Assembly: GCA_028826165.1 (NCBI GenBank)
Contig: JAPDFW010000068.1
Coordinates: 62,001 to 126,000 of the forward strand
DNA from: Anaeramoeba ignava
Lineage: Eukaryota > Metamonada > Anaeramoebidae
Direction: 5' to 3'
Length of the DNA: 64,000 nucleotides
Part shown: piece by piece, positions 50,526-62,068 of the stretch
How the letters are laid out: every line of letters begins with the position of its first letter
Numbering within the stretch: position 1 is the stretch's first letter
The notes under the pieces: model-generated
Told to the model about the DNA's origin: nothing
Database searches by the model: none
Seen by the model: only the letters and a program-made list of their open reading frames with translations
Made by a program: the position numbers and the translations under genes

Positions 50526-53500
50526 TCAAATTTTAAAATTTCCTTTTAAAAGAATCCATTCAATAACATCAATTAATAAATCAAACTTAAATTTTTTTGC
50601 AACTTGAAGAACTTGAAGAAACTTATCAACAAAAAATTGCCTATCAAAAGAGAGAACAAAATGGGAATTGTCTTCACACAAATTTGAAAGAAGACGACTT
50701 TTAGGCTTTTTACATTTGGCACACTTAAGATCCTGTATTTGGAAAGCGAGAAATTGATTCTGAACTTGGTTGAGCAAATTACTTTCAATTTGGAAATTAT
50801 TATATTGATTTCCGCAGCTTGGACAAGACCAGAAACCATCGGAATCTTGGGGTTCTCTGCTTAGATCGAGATCTCGACACATTGAGCAGGATAGACAAAA
50901 GAGATCATGAACAAGAAGAGGAGTTGCAGGATTTCGAAATTTTGTTTCAGGTGAAAAATCACTGAATGAAATTGTCTGAAGTAAATTGCGCTTGAGTAAA
51001 CCCGCTGCGTCTTCAGCATCTCGCAGCATGGAAAGCGTGTGGCATAGATACACAATGAACGAAAGAATCGATCCTGTTTTTTCGTTTTCTTGAGCCAAAT
51101 GAGCCGATGTTTTGAACTGTGATATTGCATGAAAGGCTTGCTCTGTTATTTGTGTCTTAATGAGATTCTCTGAGAAGTTATTGACTGGATTCGTTTCTGT
51201 TCGCTTCTTGTGTTTGCTCTTCTTGTGGTTGCGTTTGTTTGATTGCAAAATTTCTTCAGGAATCGAAAGTGGATCTTCGCGACATTTGTAAATGAACATT
51301 CGTGTTTCCACAAGGAAAGAGTTGAATGATTGAAAGGAAGGAGTCTTTCAGAATAGGTGGGAGATGATCCGCAATTTGCCAAGACGAGGTTGGACTGTTT
51401 GTGTTTTCAATGCTGATATATGATGGGGAATTTTGTGAGGAATTTGGCTGTTCTTGAAAACCAGAAAAATTGAATTCGTCTAAAAAAAGCAGATGAGACC
51501 AAGTTTGGACAGGAAGAAAATCAAGATAACGGAACTCATCTTTTAAATGAACCGTTTTGATAAGCGAATCGATATAACTGCGGGTTTCTTCAGGAGATGT
51601 TCTTGGACAATTAATGAGCACTTTGTAGAAATTTGCAAAAAGAATTTTTGCATCAAGAGCTTCGAATTCTTGGACAAGCATGTGGAAATTCTTGTGGATA
51701 AGATCTGATACAAAACGAAGAAGCGAGGGATCATGAAGAGAGGATTGAGTGGATTTGAGCCAACGATAAAAATTGTTCAGAAGAAGATCAGAATATTTGG
51801 AAAATGGTGAATTTGAGTCTTCAAGCCAGCTGATCAACAAATTGCGCAGTATAGAAAGAGTGGAGACATGGGCTTGTTTCTGCTGATCAAATACGCCTCG
51901 ATTAACTATTTGAGGTGTGTCAGGCAGATTCTGTGTTTTCGAATTTGCGGATGTGAAAACAACGGAATTTGACTCTGGTCCAGCACTGATTATTGAAACA
52001 ACGGGGAAATAAAGAATAGAAAGCTCTACACTATTTGTGGAGTACATCCCTTCGCCAACCATTTTGTCTGGGACATGATACTTCTCGTCCATAAATAGAG
52101 CCAAATGGTCATCGTTTTCGATCCCACCTAAAGAAGGCTTTCCTGTCCCAGAAAACCACAACAAATGGCTGCTCTTCTGCAATGCGCGTGCAAAGAGAAT
52201 GTCCATGAGAAGAATCATGTGGTCGCTGGATGAATTGCTCTGCAGATTGAGCAAAGGAACTTGGGCGTATTGTGCAAGAAAAGCGCGTTCTTCGCGGAGA
52301 GTTCTCATCTGTACAAGTTTTCCAAGAGCAGTTTGAACAGCTTCGGGCTGCCATGTTGTTCTCTTAAAAACACAAGCATCACGAGCGGAAAAGGGAGAGA
52401 ATATGCAGGGGTTTTTGGAGACGAAGGGAAGAGACTCGTAAATTGTACTTTGTTGGAGATTTTGTGAAGATATTATTCCAAGTACAGATGATTTGAGAGC
52501 TCTGAAACGTTTAGATAGGATCTTATCCGCCAAACCAAGACCAGACTCTCTTTTTTTAGCATGATGCAAGTGAAAAACGGGATTAATGTTATTGAGATTT
52601 GTGTGCGTTTTTTCCATAAGAACGCTCAAATTTTGTTGCGAAATTGTTGGTTTCGATGCTGTGATAAGGATTATATGGAAATCTGAGTCGAAAGAAACTC
52701 CTATTACTCCAACAGATCTCTCCGTGTTCTCATAAACGCAAAACATCTGCAGCTGAGATATTGTATTTGCATATCCAGTATTTGAGGAGAGACGAGCAAC
52801 AGGTGACACATCGACAGATTCTAATTCTTCGAGATCAAAGTTGGTCATATTGGTTCGTGCGCTGTGGACTCTCGATTGACGCGCCGCTCTTTTCACGCGA
52901 CAACAATTCCCAAGAGCTAAAATGCACCGAGTCTCTGCTGTGACCTCGAGCTCGAAAACACCTACAACCTCGGGACGAAGTAAACATCGCGAGATCGCCC
53001 GAAAATGGTGAATATAGTCTTCCTCAGAAATACTGCACTTGTAAACATTATGTCGCTGTTGATTACGAGGAAGAACCATTTGCGGAGATGGCTCCATCTT
53101 CATCTGTTCTGGAAATTGGTTGGGCTGTAAATTTCCTATTAGATTTAAGTAAAAAACACGAGGACATTTTATTTGAACAAACGAAATGGAATTTTGGATT
53201 GAAATCCAAACATCGACTTTTCCAGGAACATTTGACTTTAGCAAACCAAGAACAATCCAATCAGAAAAAAGTAACGCTTGTCGCGAGTCTCGTAGATGTA
53301 GTTGTCCAGAAAGACCTTTGAGGCACTGCCCCTTCAATGTACCGCTCAATACGTAATATGAGCGCTTGTGTTTTCTGATGCTCTTCTTCGGTTGTGCTTT
53401 TTGTTGTGGAATCCCAAGAAATTAATTTTTTGCAAACAAACTGGAGTTTCCAAGAATTTTGACAAAAAAGCAAAAATTCAGAATATTTTTTTTTTCGATT

Positions 53501-56500
53501 TGGGATTTTTTCGGGCATTTTCTGTAGAAGATCTTCAACAAATCTCTCTGCAGAAGAGAACGATCTAATGCTACCAAGAAGAGAAAGTGGATTTTTCTTT
53601 CCAAAAGATAATGTTGCTTGAGAACGATGAGTTGAAGATTGTGTTATTGTGGAGTTGTGATCCCAAGCTTGGGGAGATTGGACAGAATCTTCAATATCAG
53701 GAACAGTATCTTTAGAAGGAGCACGAATATAGCTGAGCATGGATCTCTGTGTAGATTTAGCCTGTGCGATGCGTCTTTTGATCCATTCAGGATGTTCAAC
53801 CTGTGGAACAGGGTTTGTGATGCCTTGAAGCGCAGCAGGGATCGTTATTATTTTCTGGATCACACTTGCAAGCCGCTGGAAATAATAATCCCAATCAACT
53901 ATAGAACGCAAATCAAAGTGGGTCATGTGCGGATTCTTGCACCAACGAGCCAAGAAATTGTTACGGATCGAAATTTCAGATTGGAATATCAAAATCGGGA
54001 TTGCTCTTTCAGCAACAGACCCGTCTTTTGGAAAGCGAGAGATAATGAATGAGCAAGATATTCCGCCTCGGTTTGTTGATGACTGCAAGATTTCCTGACC
54101 AACAAACTCAGCAAGTCTTTTCGCAGTGGTTATTGCTGTTGATTTTGACACATCATAATCTTCCAATGATCTTGAAAGGTTTCTTGTTTCGCTAATGTAA
54201 CCCAGTAGTTCTGAGTCTTCCAACCCTTCTCCGTGGGAGTAAAGAAGATCGAGCCAGGAAAGAGCAACTTCACCAACTGTGCGATAGCATTCAATCAACG
54301 TTTTACCGCGCAAAAAACTGCGAAAAATTTGGGATTGGAAAATTTTGATCAATTTAATTTCCCCGCGTCTCTTGACTTCGAATCCCTTAAGCTCAGCAAG
54401 GCTTCCATCTTGGTTAAACACTGCATACCGTTTTTTCAAGGACTCGTTTTCTTTTTTTGAAGCAGGAAGCACCATAGCTCTATAAGGTCCATCCACTTCA
54501 AAAAATATACTGCATTCTTCAGTTTTGGAATATTTATTTTCAGACTTTTTTAGTGTCTGGTATTGTCTGTTAGAGAAATTGCGCCATACATCGTAGTTCA
54601 ACATCATTCCAGGATACAATCCCCGGTGCTTCTTTGGTGGTTTCTGTTCGTTTTGTTCTGTAAACCAGAGCACTTCTGGAAAAGAGTTAGGCAATGCGCA
54701 CCAGATTCCATCCGTATTGTGGCACAATAATCCCCCAAATCCGCATACAAAATTGTTGTTCTTCTCAACACTCAAATCATATACATATTCTCCGTGTTTT
54801 TTCACCTCTTTTTTTGCTTGATATTTTGATCCAAAAGTTTCCCCAATTTTGTTCTGTTCTGTTTTTTTGTTTTTTCCTTCAATAAATTCTACGCAATAAC
54901 TTTTCCGATCTTCTTGAATGTTTTGTTTTTCAATTGATACTTGGAATCCTTGTTGCATTCCAATGACAAAGAGGTCGCAACAAAGTCCAATATTTGGAAT
55001 TTTTGTGATTTGGAAATTTTGATAATTTTTATCGTAATTTTCCAAACATCCACATTTCAAGCAAAATTTACGATAGTTTTGAATGAATATATTTTTGATT
55101 TTAGCGGTTGATGAGATGATTTCAGAAGGAATACGAAATTGTTGTGTATTTTTTTCTGATAGAATATTGAAGAAAATAGATGCAAAGAATTTGGTTTGAT
55201 TTTTATCTTGCAGAATATTAGAAAATGCTTCCTCTAATTCACTAATTTCTTCAACAGTTCTTTCTTTAAATAAATTCTCAATCACTCCACAATTTTTTTT
55301 TGGTTCTAATTTTCTTGCATTTCCAAAAGCTATTATCCAAGCTATTATTTTTGCCACATTTCCATCTACATCAATACACATTGGAATTGTGATATCTTCA
55401 TCTTTCCCGATTCTCAATCCTTCAAATTGATCCTCTGAAAAATTAATTTGATCTGTATTATAACCATTGAAATTTAAACTAAAATCACGAAGTAATAAAC
55501 AATCATAAAAACTGTCATTTTTGACAGCTCTAACGATTTTTAAGAAGAAACACTTGAGTTTTGATCGAAGTTTTTGGAATTTGGGTTCAATTTTTGGAAT
55601 TAACACAAGAAGGTTGTTTTGCGATTTGTATAACTTGGTTAAATATGGAAATAAATTGATTTTCAATAATTTTTTTTCAATAGCAGGAATTTTTTGTATG
55701 TGAGTTAATAAATGATGCTGTTTCATCTCTTTGACAATTAAATTAGAGATTGAGTGATTTTTAGGGTTATTATGGAAAATGGAATGGGAATCCGTGACAC
55801 GAACAGAGCCGAAAGATGTTTTAATCTTAGTAACTTTTCTGGAAGTTTTTTGTCTGATCACACATTTTATTTTCTGCCATTCAATTTTTCCATTTCTATC
55901 AACAGAAAGAGCAGACCAACCACCAATATCCAAACAGTATTGAACTTTTCTGTTTTGATCCAAAACAGAAACACCGAATTTATCAAAGAATTGATCGACA
56001 AATTGGCCGATCTGCAAAATGTGGATCATGTTATTTGGTGATTTTAAGATTATATTTTCTCGCCAATCGAGAGAGTCAAGTTCAAGAGGTATACCAATTC
56101 TTTCGACAAGTTGTCTTGCCTGTGTGATTATATTAGCGCCTGTTAAAGTAACTATACCAGCCATCTCCATTGAATGCCAACGAGCACCAGTTCTCATTAC
56201 ATATCCATAAAAGGAATTCAAAATGCATTTGTGTGCAAGTTGAAGTGAGTCGTATAATACAATTGATTTTGCGCATTCTTCAATCTCAATCGCTGTTCCA
56301 TGTTCAACTGCATTTCTATATTTTGATAGTGCTTGTTTAAGTTTTTCTTTGTAAATGTATCTTCGATCTCTGAATAATTTTACTGTATCAACATAAAATG
56401 GATTTTCTCTTTGACAAACAATCTCACTTTTTTGTTTTGTTACAATTTTGTGACTTTTTGAATAAACTTTTTTAGAGTAATCTGTAAGTCTTTGTCTAAT

Positions 56501-59500
56501 AATTCTAGCTTTTTCAGTCTTTATTAAGAAAATATTTATTTTTATATTAATTTTAATTTTAATTTTTTAATTTTGATTTTGATTTAATTTTAAATTGATT
56601 TTGATTTTAATTTTAATTTTAATTTTAATTTTAAATTGATTTTAATTTTTTGAATTGATTTTAATTTTAATTTTAATTTTAATTTTTAATTTTAATTTTG
56701 ATTTTAATTTTAATTTTTTAAATTGATTTTTAATTTTAATTTTGATTTTAATTTTAATTTTAATTTTAATTTTAATTTTAATTTTGATTTTAATTTTAAT
56801 TTTAATTTTGATATTGTGTTACTTCATTTAAATCTTCAAAATAAACAATCTTTTTTTCACCAGGAACATTGCTTGGAAATTTCTCTTCTTCTAATTGAGA
56901 AACAATCTGTTTATATTCTCCTTTATTTGGGAGATAAACATCGCCTCTCCAAATCCAGTCCATTTTGCGTTTACATTCATTTCTAGGATCATTATAAATA
57001 CAACCAGCACATCTCTTTTCATTTGTAATTGAAGAAGGTTGAAGTCTGTTTGTTAAAATGATATTAGGATACATAGCAGCAACGTCAAGATGATAAATAA
57101 TCGGTTTTTCTGTTCTTTTTGGATTATCCCTAAGATTCTCCAGTTTTTGGATCACATCTTCACGAACTTTTTGATAATTTTCAACTGATTCAAAAGGAAT
57201 TCTGACTTCTTTTTCAATTGAAAATTTCAGTGTGTGATCTAAATTATCAATTAAATATTGAAAAGCAGAAGGATCGAGATTAAATGAATATTCGAGATCA
57301 TTCCTGTAAATTCCACTTGAAATTGCTTCAACATGACCACCTATATATGTTTCACTCTTAAGAAGTTTTCCATCAACAAAATTCATCAGTTGTTTTTTCT
57401 TCTTGTTTGGAAATACAATTTCTGCTTCAAATCCTTTAACCATTAAAAGAGTTTCACATAATGTTCCACTCCCTTTTCGAAGAACATCATCTGGATTCAT
57501 TGGGATAATTGAACATAACGAAAAGATAAAAGGATGAACATATTTTAGATATAAATAATAAGTTGCAACTGCATCAGATACTGAGTAATTTGCTAATGTT
57601 TGTGGTTGTTCGTGTGCAAATTTTGTCATATCTTCTGGATCAATTTCAAGTGGTTCATATCCTAGTTTTGCTTTAGTAACAGCTTTTAAACCTAATTTAT
57701 TTTTATATTTGATTTTAATTTTGAATTTGATTTTAATTTTGATTTAAATTTAAATTTTAATTTTAATTTTGATTTTGATTTTGATTTTAATTTTATTTTA
57801 ATTTTGATTTTGATTTTAATTTTGATTTTAAATTTGATTTTAATTTTGATTTTAATTTTAATTTTAATTTTAATTTTGATTTTAATTTTGATTTTGATTT
57901 TGATTTTAATTTTGTTTTTGATTTTGATTTTGATTTTTAATTTTAATTTTGAATTTAATTTTAATTTTTAATTTTAATTTTAATTTTAAATTTGATTTTA
58001 ATTTTAATTTTGATTTTGATTTTAATTTTGATTTTTGATTTTGATTTTGATTTTGATTTTGATTTTGATTTTGATTTTGATTTTGATTTTGATTTTGATT
58101 TTGATTTTGATTTTGATTTTGATTTTGATTTTTGAATTTTGATTTTGATTTTGATTTTGATTTTGATTTTAATTTTAATTTTAATTTTAATTTTAATTTT
58201 AATTTTTAATTTTAATTTTGATTTTAATTTTGATTTTGATTTTATATTTTGATTTTAATTTTAATTTTAATTTTAATTTTAATTTTAATTTTAATTTTGA
58301 TTTTGATTTTGATTTTGATTTTAATTTTGATTTTAATTTTGATTTTAATTTTGATTTTGATTTTGATTTTAATTTTGATTTTGATTTTAATTTTAATTTT
58401 GATTTTAATTTTGATTTTGATTTTGATTTTGATTTTGAATTTTAATTTTGATTTTATATTTTGATTTTAATTTACCTTGACTTCCCATTGGAAGATAAGA
58501 ATCTCTTTTAACCCAACGAAAAATATCCAAATGAGGACAAAATTTACATTTAAATTCTTCTTTCAAATCTTTATAATAACCAATTTCCTGAAACATATCA
58601 ATTCCATGAAAATGTGCTCGAGATTGAACAAAAGGCCAATCAAAAAAATCACCATTAAAAGTAACAATAACATTTGGTTTAACTTGGCGAATATGGAAAA
58701 AAAATCTTTTGAGAAGGTCTTTTTCATTTTTCTCATTAAAAATATGGAATTTGCCTTCAAATTCAGGTTTTGGAGTATATTCCAAATTTTTGATATCAGT
58801 TGAAACAATCTCACGATTAACAATCAAGTAACCTTTTCCAGAAAGCATATAAGAAATCATCATAACTTGGTCTACTTGAGGATCAGGAAATTTTAAAGGA
58901 CTTTTAGTTGTTTCTATATCAAAAGCTAATATTTGCAATTCGGGTCTGTCTTCGAATTCAGAAACATGAGTTAGTATTGAATTTCCTTCAAAATAACGAA
59001 CATTGTACCAATATCCTACTCTTATTCCTGTGTCAATTGCTACCCGAATGTAGTACGGTATATCATATTCTCGAATTTCAGTTATGAAATCTAATCCTTC
59101 AATTCGGATTTTTGTTGAACTAGTTTTTTCTATTTTTTTTTGCAATTCATTCCGCACAAAAACTAAATCTTCTACAACTCTAAAGCTTATTTTAATGCAT
59201 TTTCTTCTGATTCCTGATAGATGATTTTTCTTCATTTTTCGAATTTATTTATTTTTTTTTTTTCCAATTTATAATTTCAAAAATTTTTATTTAGGGTTTT
59301 TCAGTTAAAAATTTCTTTCAGTTTTTGATTTTCAAACCAAATCAAGATCTTCTTTTTCAAGAACAACCATTTTCGATATTTTTGTTTCATATATTCTTCT
59401 AAGTGAACTTTCAACTTCGATCATTCTATCATTTTCAAATAAAACTAAAAAATATGGTTCAAATTGTAATGTTGATTTAAAAGTGCTTCCATTCTATTAA

Positions 59501-60496
59501 ATTTTTAAATTGATTTTTATTATTTTGATTTTGATTTTGATTTTAATTTTGATTTTAATTTTGATTTTGATTTTGATTTTGATTTTAATTTTGATTTTGA
59601 TTTTGATTTTGATTTTGATTTTGATTTTGATTTTGATTTTAATTTTAATTTTGATTTTGATTTTGATTTTGATTTTGATTTTGATTTTGATTTTGATTTT
59701 GATTTTGATTTTGAAATTGATTTTGAATTTGATTTTGATTTTGAAATTGATTTTGATTTTGATTTTGATTTGAATTTTGATTTTGATTTTAATTTTGAAA
59801 TTGATTTTGATTTTGATTTTAATTTTGAAATTGATTTTAATTTTGATTTTGATTTTGATTTTGATTTTGATTTTGATTTGAATTTTGATTTTGATTTTAA
59901 TTTTGATTTTGATTTTTGAAATTGATTTTGATTTTTGATTTTGATTTTGATTTTAATTTTGAAATTGATTTTGATTTTGATTTTGATTTTGATTTTGATT
60001 TTAATTTTCATTTTAATTTTAATTTTGATTTTGATTTTGATTTTGATTTTGATTTTGATTTTGATTTTGATTTTGAAATTGATTTTCATTTTCATTTTCA
60101 TTTTGATATTAAATTAGGGAATTGAAAATTGAAAATTGAAAATACTTGTTCAATAAAATAAAGATCAACTGCACTTTTTAAAATTCCTGTTTCATTTTCC
60201 TCAATAGTTGTCTTGAATATTTTTTTTTTAAATGAAAGAAAAAAGGAAGATTTAAAAATAATCTTACTAGAAATTTTATTTAAAAAATTTATTACAGGTT
60301 GAAAATTGAAAAGCCAAGCCAATCTTGGATTATAATCTTTATATTCTTCAAAACCAAAAAGAAATTCTGTTTGTTGTTCTATTTGTTTTCTAAGTTTTCG
60401 ATTTTCAGATAAATTTGTTTTATTTTTATTTTTAAATTTATTTTTAAATTGATTTTTAAATTGATTTTTATTTTTTTTTGAATAAGTTGGAAACAT
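50526..60496 (-). CDS. POLE: DNA polymerase epsilon catalytic subunit, intein-containing
   Basis: Leading-strand replicative polymerase. Exons: 60496-60296, 60211-60146, 59493-59338, 59229-58476, 57691-56823 and 56518-50526. Exonuclease motifs: FDIETT (about residue 241), FNGDFFDW (about 331) and YSVSDA (about 427). Polymerase motifs: DVAAMYPNI (about 592), NSFYGYVM and DTDG. The C-terminal half ends in zinc-finger Cys pairs (CLSCSMC, CPSCG, CAKCKK). A 453-residue intein interrupts DTD. With two one-base skips the precursor is about 2678 residues and the mature protein about 2225, the expected Pol2/POLE length. Frame changes lie at 53261-53349, before VPGKVDVWISI and CPRVFYLNL, and at 51256-51330, between LPPILKDSFLSIIQ and MFIYKCREDP. 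Both require +1. Everything around them is well conserved, so the gene is probably functional. Confidence 0.95.
54716..56074 (-). mobile_element. Intein at the motif C (D/TD) site of DNA polymerase epsilon
   Basis: The polymerase reads LVERIGIPLELD, then 453 unrelated residues, then TDGIWCALPNSFPE. Family knowledge places TDGIWC directly after LELD. The insert starts with Ser1 (SLDWREN), has an N-terminal block like other PolB inteins (IGQFVDQFFDKFG), a block B T-x-x-H at residues 94-97 (VTDSH), block F at 430-448 (YVYDLSVEKNNNFVCGFGG) and the terminus LLCHN followed by Thr+1. These are the residues needed for class 1 protein splicing. The middle (about 110-415) has the layout of a LAGLIDADG endonuclease, but the motif near 240-252 reads IIAWIIAFGNA and that near 328-342 lacks the Asp-Gly. 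The insert is visibly more AT-rich than flanking exon. Without splicing the active site would be split. Confidence 0.95.
56519..56822 (-). repeat. Pol epsilon intron 5, TTTTAA/TTTTGA array
   Basis: This 304-base GT-AG intron has a donor GTAACACAA and an acceptor TTAATAAAG. It joins FEDLNE to TEKARIIRQRLTDYS without gain or loss against family length. It is filled with AAAATT/AAAATC units on the sense strand. Confidence 0.85.
57692..58475 (-). repeat. Pol epsilon intron 4, TTTTGA/TTTTAA hexamer array
   Basis: This 784-base intron splits Gly within GSQGLKAVTKAKLG. It consists of TTTTGA and TTTTAA hexamers on the + strand. Frames such as ILILILIL inside it are artefacts. Confidence 0.9.
59494..60145 (-). 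repeat. Pol epsilon intron 2, TTTTGA hexamer array
   Basis: This 652-base intron between YFIEQ and NGSTFKS is a (TTTTGA)n array with TTTTAA and TGAAAT variants. Frames giving KSKSKS or KIKIKI are artefacts. Splice sites are GTATTTTC and TTTAATAG. Confidence 0.9.
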
Positions 60497-60632
60497 TATT
60501 TTAAAAAAGAAAAAGAAAAAATTAAATTTCATTTTTTAATTTAAAAAAATTTTTTTTTATAGTTTTTTGTTTTTAACGGTTTTAATTAATTAATTAATTA
60601 AAAAAAAAAATTATTTAATTTGTTTTTTATTT
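60497..60632. promoter_or_regulatory. Pol epsilon upstream region
   Basis: Only 136 bases separate the stop of the upstream gene (60633) from the Pol epsilon ATG on the same strand. They hold an ATTAATTAATTAATTAA run and TTTTTAACGGTTTTAA. The sequence TTTTTAACGGTT also occurs near 61890, upstream of the next gene on the same strand, so it is a candidate shared promoter element. Confidence 0.4.
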
Positions 60633-61823
60633 TCATTTCCTAAATAAACGTGGAATAAATTGATTTTGAACTTCAAATGTTTGAATATCTTTTAAAGAGA
60701 TTGTAAATTCAGTTTTTTCTTGTTCTTCTTCTTGTTTTAACTAAATAATAATAATAAAAAAAAAAGTGGAACAAAATTATTAAACAAATTTTTGTTTTTT
60801 AAATTAATTAATTAATTAATTAATTAATTTTTACATCTCTTAATAAATTATATTCAATAATTGCACTTTCCCAATTCTTTCCAAAAAACTTATAAATTTT
60901 TTGTAATTCATTTTCTTGTTCGGTATTTTTCTTCATCAAATTCTTTCCAATTTTTTGTATTTTTTGAATAAAATTTTCACAATCAATAATTTCATTTTCC
61001 AAATCTTCAATTTTTTGGTCTTTTGTTTCTAATTGATTATGATATTTATCAACAAAAATTTGAGAATTCTCTTTTAAATTTGACATTTGATTTCCAAAAA
61101 ATTGGAAAAATGCCAAAAAATCTTTTTGAAGATCAAAAAGTTGTTTTTTTGTTTCAAGAATTTTTTGTTGAACATCTTTGAGAATATCATAATTCGGGAG
61201 ATTTTCCTTAGATGTTTGTGATAAATCAGTTGATTCTTTGATTTGGATTTTGGAAATATTAAAAATAAGAGATTTATTGTGAGTTTGTGTTTTTGGTTTA
61301 ATTCCCAATAAAGAGAAAAAATTTCTACGAAAATTTTTCTTTGAGCGAGTATATTTGATTCTTTTTACTTGTTTTGGAAATGATTGAATTTTTGAGATAT
61401 ATTTAGGAAAAGTAATTTCTTTTGGTTGAGTATTTTTAAATAAATCAATAACAGGTTTTTTGTCTTTTAATTTTTGATTTTGATTTGATTTTCTTTTTTT
61501 TGATTTTTGATTTTTGATTTTGAATTTGAATTGATTTATGTTTTTGATTTTGAATTGATTTTTGATTTTGAATTTGAATTGATTTTTGATTTTGATTTTG
61601 ATTTTGAATTGATTTTTGATTTTGATTTTGAATTGATTTATGTTTTTGATTTTGAATTGATTTTTGATTTTGAATTGATTTTTGATTTTGAATTGATTTT
61701 TGATTTTGATTTTGAATTGATTTTTGATTTTGATTTGATTTTTGATTTTGAATTTGATTTTTGATTTTGAATTGATTTTGGAATAGAATTATTTAAAGGT
61801 TGAAGAGCAATTCTTGTTGTCAT
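60633..61823 (-). CDS. Small coiled-coil protein
   Basis: Exon 1 is 61823-60835 and exon 2 is 60740-60633 (donor GATGTAAAA, acceptor TTATTTAG, phase 0), ending FIPRLFRK. The ATG at 61823 opens MTTRIALQPLNNSIPKS, then enters a NQKSKINSKSK tract (about 61500-61760) in which the frame must change by two bases forward or one back to reach the downstream frame (PVIDLFKNTQPKEITFPKYI, KKNFRRNFFSLLGIKPK). The rest (61308-60835) is a coiled coil with DLENEIIDCENFIQKIQKIG. About 360 residues in total. I do not recognise the family. Length changes in the repeat tract could be real or assembly errors. Confidence 0.6.
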
Positions 61824-62068
61824 TTTAGAAAAGAAAAAGGAAAAAAATGATAAAAAAAATTTTGTTTTCTTTTTAATTTTGTTTTATGTTTTTAACGGTT
61901 ATTTAACAAATAGAAAAAATAAAAAGAAAAATTAATTTTGATTTTCTTTAATTTTCTTTAATTTTTTTTAATTGAAAAAAGTTGTATTTTTGTTTTTTTG
62001 GAAAGTTGATATTCAATTATCAAAAAATAATTGGATTAAAAAAAAATTGAAACAGATCAAGAGAAAAA
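61824..62068. other. Intergenic region upstream of the small coiled-coil gene
   Basis: The 245 bases contain TTTTTAACGGTTATTTAAC at 61888-61906, A/T runs and TTAATTTTCTTTAATTTTCTTT repeats. The TTTTTAACGGTT match to the Pol epsilon upstream region is the only notable item. Confidence 0.35.

Noticed and set aside
53261-53349. A 37-base GT-AG intron explaining the first Pol epsilon frame change
   Set aside because: A GTATTGAG...CAAAG choice would restore the frame, but it is far shorter and GC-richer than every other intron here, and nothing in the protein favours it over a single-base change. Left open only as a possibility.
54716-56074. Reading the Pol epsilon insert as an ordinary intron or a lineage-specific loop
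   Set aside because: It is open over 453 codons, lacks GT-AG at its borders, carries the conserved splicing residues at both ends and would destroy the active site if kept.
57700-60110. KSKSKS, ILILIL and FDFDFD frames between Pol epsilon exons
   Set aside because: Hexamer arrays inside introns 2 and 4 of Pol epsilon; both neighbouring exons join in frame without them.
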